Assembly (NCBI GenBank): GCA_000226015.1
Contig: JH152863.1
Location: 81,919-130,200 of the forward strand
DNA: 48,282 bases
From: Mnemiopsis leidyi
Lineage: Eukaryota; Ctenophora; Tentaculata; Lobata; Bolinopsidae
Direction: 5' to 3'
Below are positions 44,500-48,282 of the stretch, piece after piece. The notes below the pieces were generated by a model. It saw only the letters and a program-made list of their open reading frames with translations. It made no database searches and had not been told where the DNA came from. The stretch's first letter is position 1; each line of letters starts with the position of its first letter. A program made the translations under genes and the position numbers.

Positions 44500-46362
44500 G
44501 AACGTAGTCTCTTTCAACTGCCTACCCTAGGTTATAAAATAAATCATATAATTATAAATACCAGCCCATCAATTCTCTTACTTCTGATTACAAAAACGGT
44601 CAAAGCTTAGGTTCTAAATATCGTTTTCTGATGAAATTTTCAGGATTCTTTCTTGATGACTTAGAGATGATGCATACCAATTTTTAGGACGATTTTTGAC
44701 GATTTTGAAATTTTAGCGTACTTTTGCGCATATTTGCGCATTAGACCCAAATGGCCTGCCGCATCAGTTCAAAAACTTAAGTATATCATCTGACAGGCAC
44801 AACAAACACATTCTGAAAGTTTCATCAAAAAATATTGACCAAAAGTAAAGTTATAAGCAATTTTCTTTTCCATGTAAGGATGCACCCAAATTTTAAAACC
44901 ACCCTGATAATATCCCAGATACAATCCATGCCTGCACAATCAACGTGACAACATCTCGAATCTACTTTCAATAAATCTACCATTAAATTGACCGATAATT
45001 TTAACATATAGCAGTTAGAATTAACAGTATGGTGTACTGGCTTTGACTGACTTTCATTGATTTTGCATAAAGACATGCCCATACTCTGTAATTAGAACTG
45101 ATATTATCAACAGATTGCAATTGGTAGACTCTAGCTGCGATTCAGCGTCAAAGGTAAGTGTTCAAGAGAACTGCATCTCAGATCAATAAAAGCGATAAAG
45201 CCGTGGGAGCAAATATAAGCCAGTATATGTTTGACTAACCACAAGCAGACTTAAAGAGTCTATGTAGTATGTATCCACGTAGTTGAACATAAGTTTGATG
45301 TGATTGTAGCTCCACCCTCCAGCTGCTATTTGTTAGTGTCCCCCCTGCAACACAAAGCTTCCTAAACCCACCTCTTTCTGTGCTGAGCAATATTTGTGAT
45401 TCCCCTCGTTAGATGCTTATCTGCCATTGTTTGGCAATCAAACATAGAACAGCAATGTAGGCAAACACTAACTTCACATTCACGAGCTCGGATCACACCA
45501 AGCAGAGGGTTAACTCATGAAGCGGCAGATAGTAGATACCGCATACGATTTATAATTGCGAGGTGTCTTACACCTGTTATATGACCTTGTGACACTGCAC
45601 TTATAGTTATTTCAGCGGTTAATGTCTAGCCATGTTATACACTCATAGATATCTGCAGGACTTACATGGGACCCTATTGGAAGTGACGACTTCTATAAGA
45701 GTTGCAAGGCTATCTTCAGCTCTCCTCAAGGTCTTTAAGGTTGACAATGAAAAAAGAACAATCTTTATAGCTGCCAATCCGTTTCAATATCGACTCTGAT
45801 CGGAGACAATAAACTTCTTTAGACCGATTTCTTATTCGTCACGTTCAGCCTATTACATTTTGATTACATGTAAACAAACTGGAACAAATTCATGATTAGG
45901 TGAGCGCACTCTCAAATCTCCTGATATGATTCATGACTAACGAGACCATGGGGCTTAAGTGAAGACTCCCAACACTAGGAGCAGAAACGACTCGGCCACG
46001 CTAGTCACGCCCTACCCTAGAACATTAACAGACGACCCGTCTCGGAGGACTTAATTCGTTACAACAAACCTGTCCCCGTTACCGCCAATTTTCTCTCGGC
46101 CGCTTGCTTTTAAGTTTTACTACTATCCCCACAAATCTATATCTGTCATCCACAACTACAACCAAAACCCGCTTGAATGTTACTAACATGTAAATCTGCA
46201 CCTGGTAAATTTATAAACACTCAAAAGCAAGCGACCAAGACGAAGTTAAAGTTAATTGTTACCCCGGGCTAAATGAGAAAATAACTTTATTTTAAGAGGG
46301 AATAGCCAAGAGACTCTCCCCGGCCAAAGGGCTCAACCAAGTTATTGGTTTTTGATAAATTG

Positions 46363-46363
<1 letters not shown>
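44500..46363. other. 5' flank of the VWD/Ig gene, no other gene seen
   Basis: Immediately upstream of the start codon (minus strand) lies GGTAGGCAG, a possible splice or trans-splice acceptor 17 bases before the ATG. An AT-rich stretch with TATTTATA and TTTATTTTATA words lies at about 44535-44580. The remainder holds short frames only, with no recognised repeat, RNA or domain. Confidence 0.45.

Positions 46364-46364
<1 letters not shown>

Positions 46365-46393
<29 letters not shown>
46365..46393. repeat. (TA)n microsatellite
   Basis: An uninterrupted run of about 14 TA dinucleotides. Confidence 0.97.
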
Positions 46394-46395
<2 letters not shown>

Positions 46396-46529
46396 CCTGC
46401 CTTACCTCATCGAACAAAATCATAAAGGAATGAAGCGAAAAATAAATATGTGATTGTCATAAGGGGAGTACATCGATCTTCTTCGCAGAACAAATAAGCG
46501 GCGACTCTTCTGCCCCATTTAAATACAAT

Positions 46530-46780
46530 TCGGGGTTTTCAATGTGGTAACCTGTAGCGGCGCGGTCAGCTGATCAAAAAATGCATCTTTCTTAACAAAT
46601 TTATAATATGTGTATCCTCATCCAATATGTAGTGAGGGAAGACACCCAAACTATTTTGGGATAACAAATTATCAAAATCTTTTGTAAAATATTTCATATT
46701 GGTAACGCTGCTGTCCACTTTTTAACACAACCCCTGGTTTTGAATGTGGCTTTCTGTAGTTTAGCTGATCAAAACAAAAT
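46530..46780. repeat. degenerate repeat of about 200 bp, left part
   Basis: The block order is: AATGTGGT-ACCTGTAG...GCTGATCAAAA, then GACACCCAAACTATTTTGGGAT, then TCTTTTGTAAAATATTTCAT...CTGCTGTCC, then again AATGTGGCTTTCTGTAG...GCTGATCAAAA. The first and last blocks are about 205 bp apart. The same blocks recur to the right of the pyrimidine tract (47365-47640). Confidence 0.6.
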
Positions 46781-46784
46781 GTCA

Positions 46785-47290
46785 ATGTTCTTGTTCTCTC
46801 CACTCTCCATTCCTCTCCTCTTTACTCCCTTCCTCTCAAATTTCCACTTTATTTCCTTCTTGTTTTCTTTGTTCTCTCCACTCTCCTTTCCTCTCCTTTT
46901 CACTCCCTTCCTCTCAAATTTCCACGTTTTTCCTTCTTGTTTTCTTTGCTCCCTCCACTCTCCCTGCCTAGTTCCTCCCCTCTTAACTCTCTTCACTCTC
47001 CCTTCCTCCCCTCCTTGCTTTCCACTCTCCTTTCTTCCCCTATTTGCTCCCTCCACTCTTCCTGCCTAGTTCCTCCCCTCTTAACTCTCTTCACTCTCCC
47101 TTCCTCCCCTCTTTGCTTTCCACTCTCCTTTCTTCCCCTCTTTGCTCTCTCCACTCTCCCTTCCTCTACTCTTTACTCCCTTCCTCTCCTATTTGTTCCC
47201 TCCCCTCATATGTCCTTCATTTATATCTCCATCCTCTATCCCCTCTCTTTTTTAGATATTTCGCCCTCTTCTCTTTTCTTCTGAATCCTT
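46785..47290 (+). repeat. pyrimidine-only tract with internal tandem repeats
   Basis: About 500 bp of almost pure C/T on the plus strand, made of words such as CTCTCCACTCTCCTTTCCTC and TTCCTCCCCTCTTAACTCTC. Longer units repeat inside it: one of about 75-80 bp near 46790-46940 and one of about 95-100 bp near 46955-47150. Such mirror-rich homopyrimidine DNA can form triplex structures. All open frames across it are composition artefacts. Confidence 0.9.
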
Positions 47291-47364
47291 TAAGTTAATC
47301 CCCTATTTTCTGTTCAATAAAGATAGGACACTCATACTATATTTAGATTAAGATTAACACTGAG

Positions 47365-47640
47365 AAATCTTTTGTGAAAATTTACGTTCAGGACACTGCT
47401 GTCCCATCCTTATCACAAACCTTATGCTTAATGTGGCTTTCTCATTTCTGCAGGTCAGAAAATCAAAAGAATTGTAAAAGTGTTCCAAGTCCATCCTTGA
47501 CAAACCATATATCAAATCATGATCACTTAATAATATATTTCAAGAAGGAGGACACCCAAATTATTTCAGGATTAAGAAATCCTTTATCATCATAATTCAC
47601 AACTCAAGGTTTTTTATGTGGTACACCTAGGCGTAGTAAG
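47365..47640. repeat. degenerate repeat of about 200 bp, right part
   Basis: Continues the block order of 46530-46780: TCTTTTGTGAAAATTTACGTTC...CTGCTGTCC, AATGTGGCTTTCTC...GGTCAGAAAATCA, GACACCCAAATTATTTCAGGAT, AATCCTTTATCATC, then TTTTTTATGTGGTACACC. The pyrimidine tract separates it from the left part. Confidence 0.55.
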
Positions 47641-48114
47641 TCATATTGTGATCACAATTACCGGGCGCTGCGTGGCTCTCTCTACTTTTCCCTCCGATCG
47701 TTGTCGTAGACAATAAGGACTGAGGTACCCAGGCAACATCACAATATATTCTCAATCTCATGTCTCAGCGCTGTCCAAATATTTTGGAAGGCAGCTCATC
47801 AAATGATTTGTGTGACTTTGTCCGACCTTCGTTCCTCCGACTCCGAGAATAAGATGTCGGCAGAGTGTGCCTGCTGTACAATGTACAACTACAAGTACAA
47901 CAAATGGAAAACAGACCTTCAAATACCATTTCGTGATGGTCGCGGAATTAAAAATGAAAGCAAAATTTTCATGTAATGTCCGCTCCGAATTATGAAACGT
48001 AAACAAACCAGCGGTCAAACTTTCTTTCTTATCCGCAACGTAAACAATAACATATTATAGAAATAAGCCGAGCCGATCTCACTCTCAGGAGGAATAATGT
48101 TTGTCACTTGTCTC
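47641..48114. other. non-coding, nothing recognised
   Basis: The 86-codon minus-strand frame at 47758-48018 has no recognised motif. No RNA gene or repeat was seen apart from the flanking arrays. Confidence 0.45.
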
Positions 48115-48116
48115 GG

Positions 48117-48282
48117 TTCTGATAAACACTCTAAGGTCGTGTTCTACCACCCTACCTGACACACAACTCCCCCAGATTCTGATAAACACTCTAAAGTCGT
48201 GTTCTACCACCCTACCTGACACACAACTCCCCCAGATTCTGATAAACACTCTAAAGTCGTGTTCTACCACCCTACCTGACAC
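48117..48282. repeat. 60-bp tandem repeat, continues past the window
   Basis: Units beginning GATAAACACTCTAAAGTCGT repeat at exactly 60-bp spacing (48121, 48181, 48241). The second and third copies are identical as far as they go, and the first differs by one base (AAGGTCGT). Because 60 is divisible by three, a minus-strand frame stays open as a 20-residue repeat (SGRVVEHDFRVFIRIWGSCV). Whether that is coding cannot be judged from the visible part. Confidence 0.9.

Noticed and set aside
46740..47298. Leu/Pro/Ser-rich and Arg/Lys/Glu-rich frames on both strands
   Set aside because: They are composition artefacts of the pyrimidine tract.
1..48282. CRISPR arrays, bacterial operons, viral genes or intact transposons
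   Set aside because: None seen; the tandem arrays have no spacers and the genes are spliced eukaryotic genes.

Overview
This window is animal nuclear DNA. It has spliced genes with GT-AG introns, AT-rich non-coding DNA, tRNA-derived SINEs, a decayed LINE and many minisatellites. A full-length striated-type muscle myosin heavy chain makes it metazoan. The secreted VWD-C8-TIL-Ig protein, the Gal3ST-type sulfotransferase and the compact introns fit an invertebrate, possibly a non-bilaterian such as a cnidarian; the sequence alone does not settle the phylum.

Layout. (1) 1-5.9 kb, minus strand: an apparently intronless galactose-3-O-sulfotransferase-like gene (862-2187) lies between arrays of related 8-bp minisatellites. 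It is followed by a seven-exon gene (2598-5881) for a 302-residue protein that I compare tentatively with tubby-C2/LURP-like folds. A broken GPCR pseudogene lies antisense in one of its introns. (2) 6-18 kb: mostly non-coding, with one small doubtful ORF with a C-terminal membrane segment (6516-6794), two GC-rich promoter-like patches (about 9.3 and 12.0 kb), a tRNA-like fragment and a 12-bp minisatellite. (3) 18.2-32.7 kb, plus strand: a muscle myosin heavy chain gene with 18 coding exons, whose joins are phase-consistent throughout (1936 residues). A CArG box with two CACGTG E-boxes lies about 0.5 kb upstream. The last intron holds a dense CACGTG cluster and three RFX-type X-boxes. (4) 33.3-44.5 kb, minus strand, convergent with myosin: a 21-exon gene for a secreted 1649-residue protein with a signal peptide, an N-terminal lectin-like domain, two VWD-C8-TIL assemblies, VWC-like modules and five Ig domains. 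Its introns hold two SINEs of one family, a LINE remnant and a 13-bp minisatellite. (5) 44.5-48.3 kb: no gene recognised; a TA microsatellite, a 0.5-kb pyrimidine tract inside a degenerate repeat of about 200 bp, and a 60-bp tandem repeat that runs off the window.

The gene models for myosin and the VWD/Ig protein were built by hand from splice sites, reading phase and domain continuity; each sums to a whole number of codons. The genes do not form an evident pathway. The most interesting object is the VWD/Ig protein: an adhesive or mucin-like architecture interleaving Ig domains with gel-forming-mucin modules, with a recent internal duplication inside one unusually large exon.
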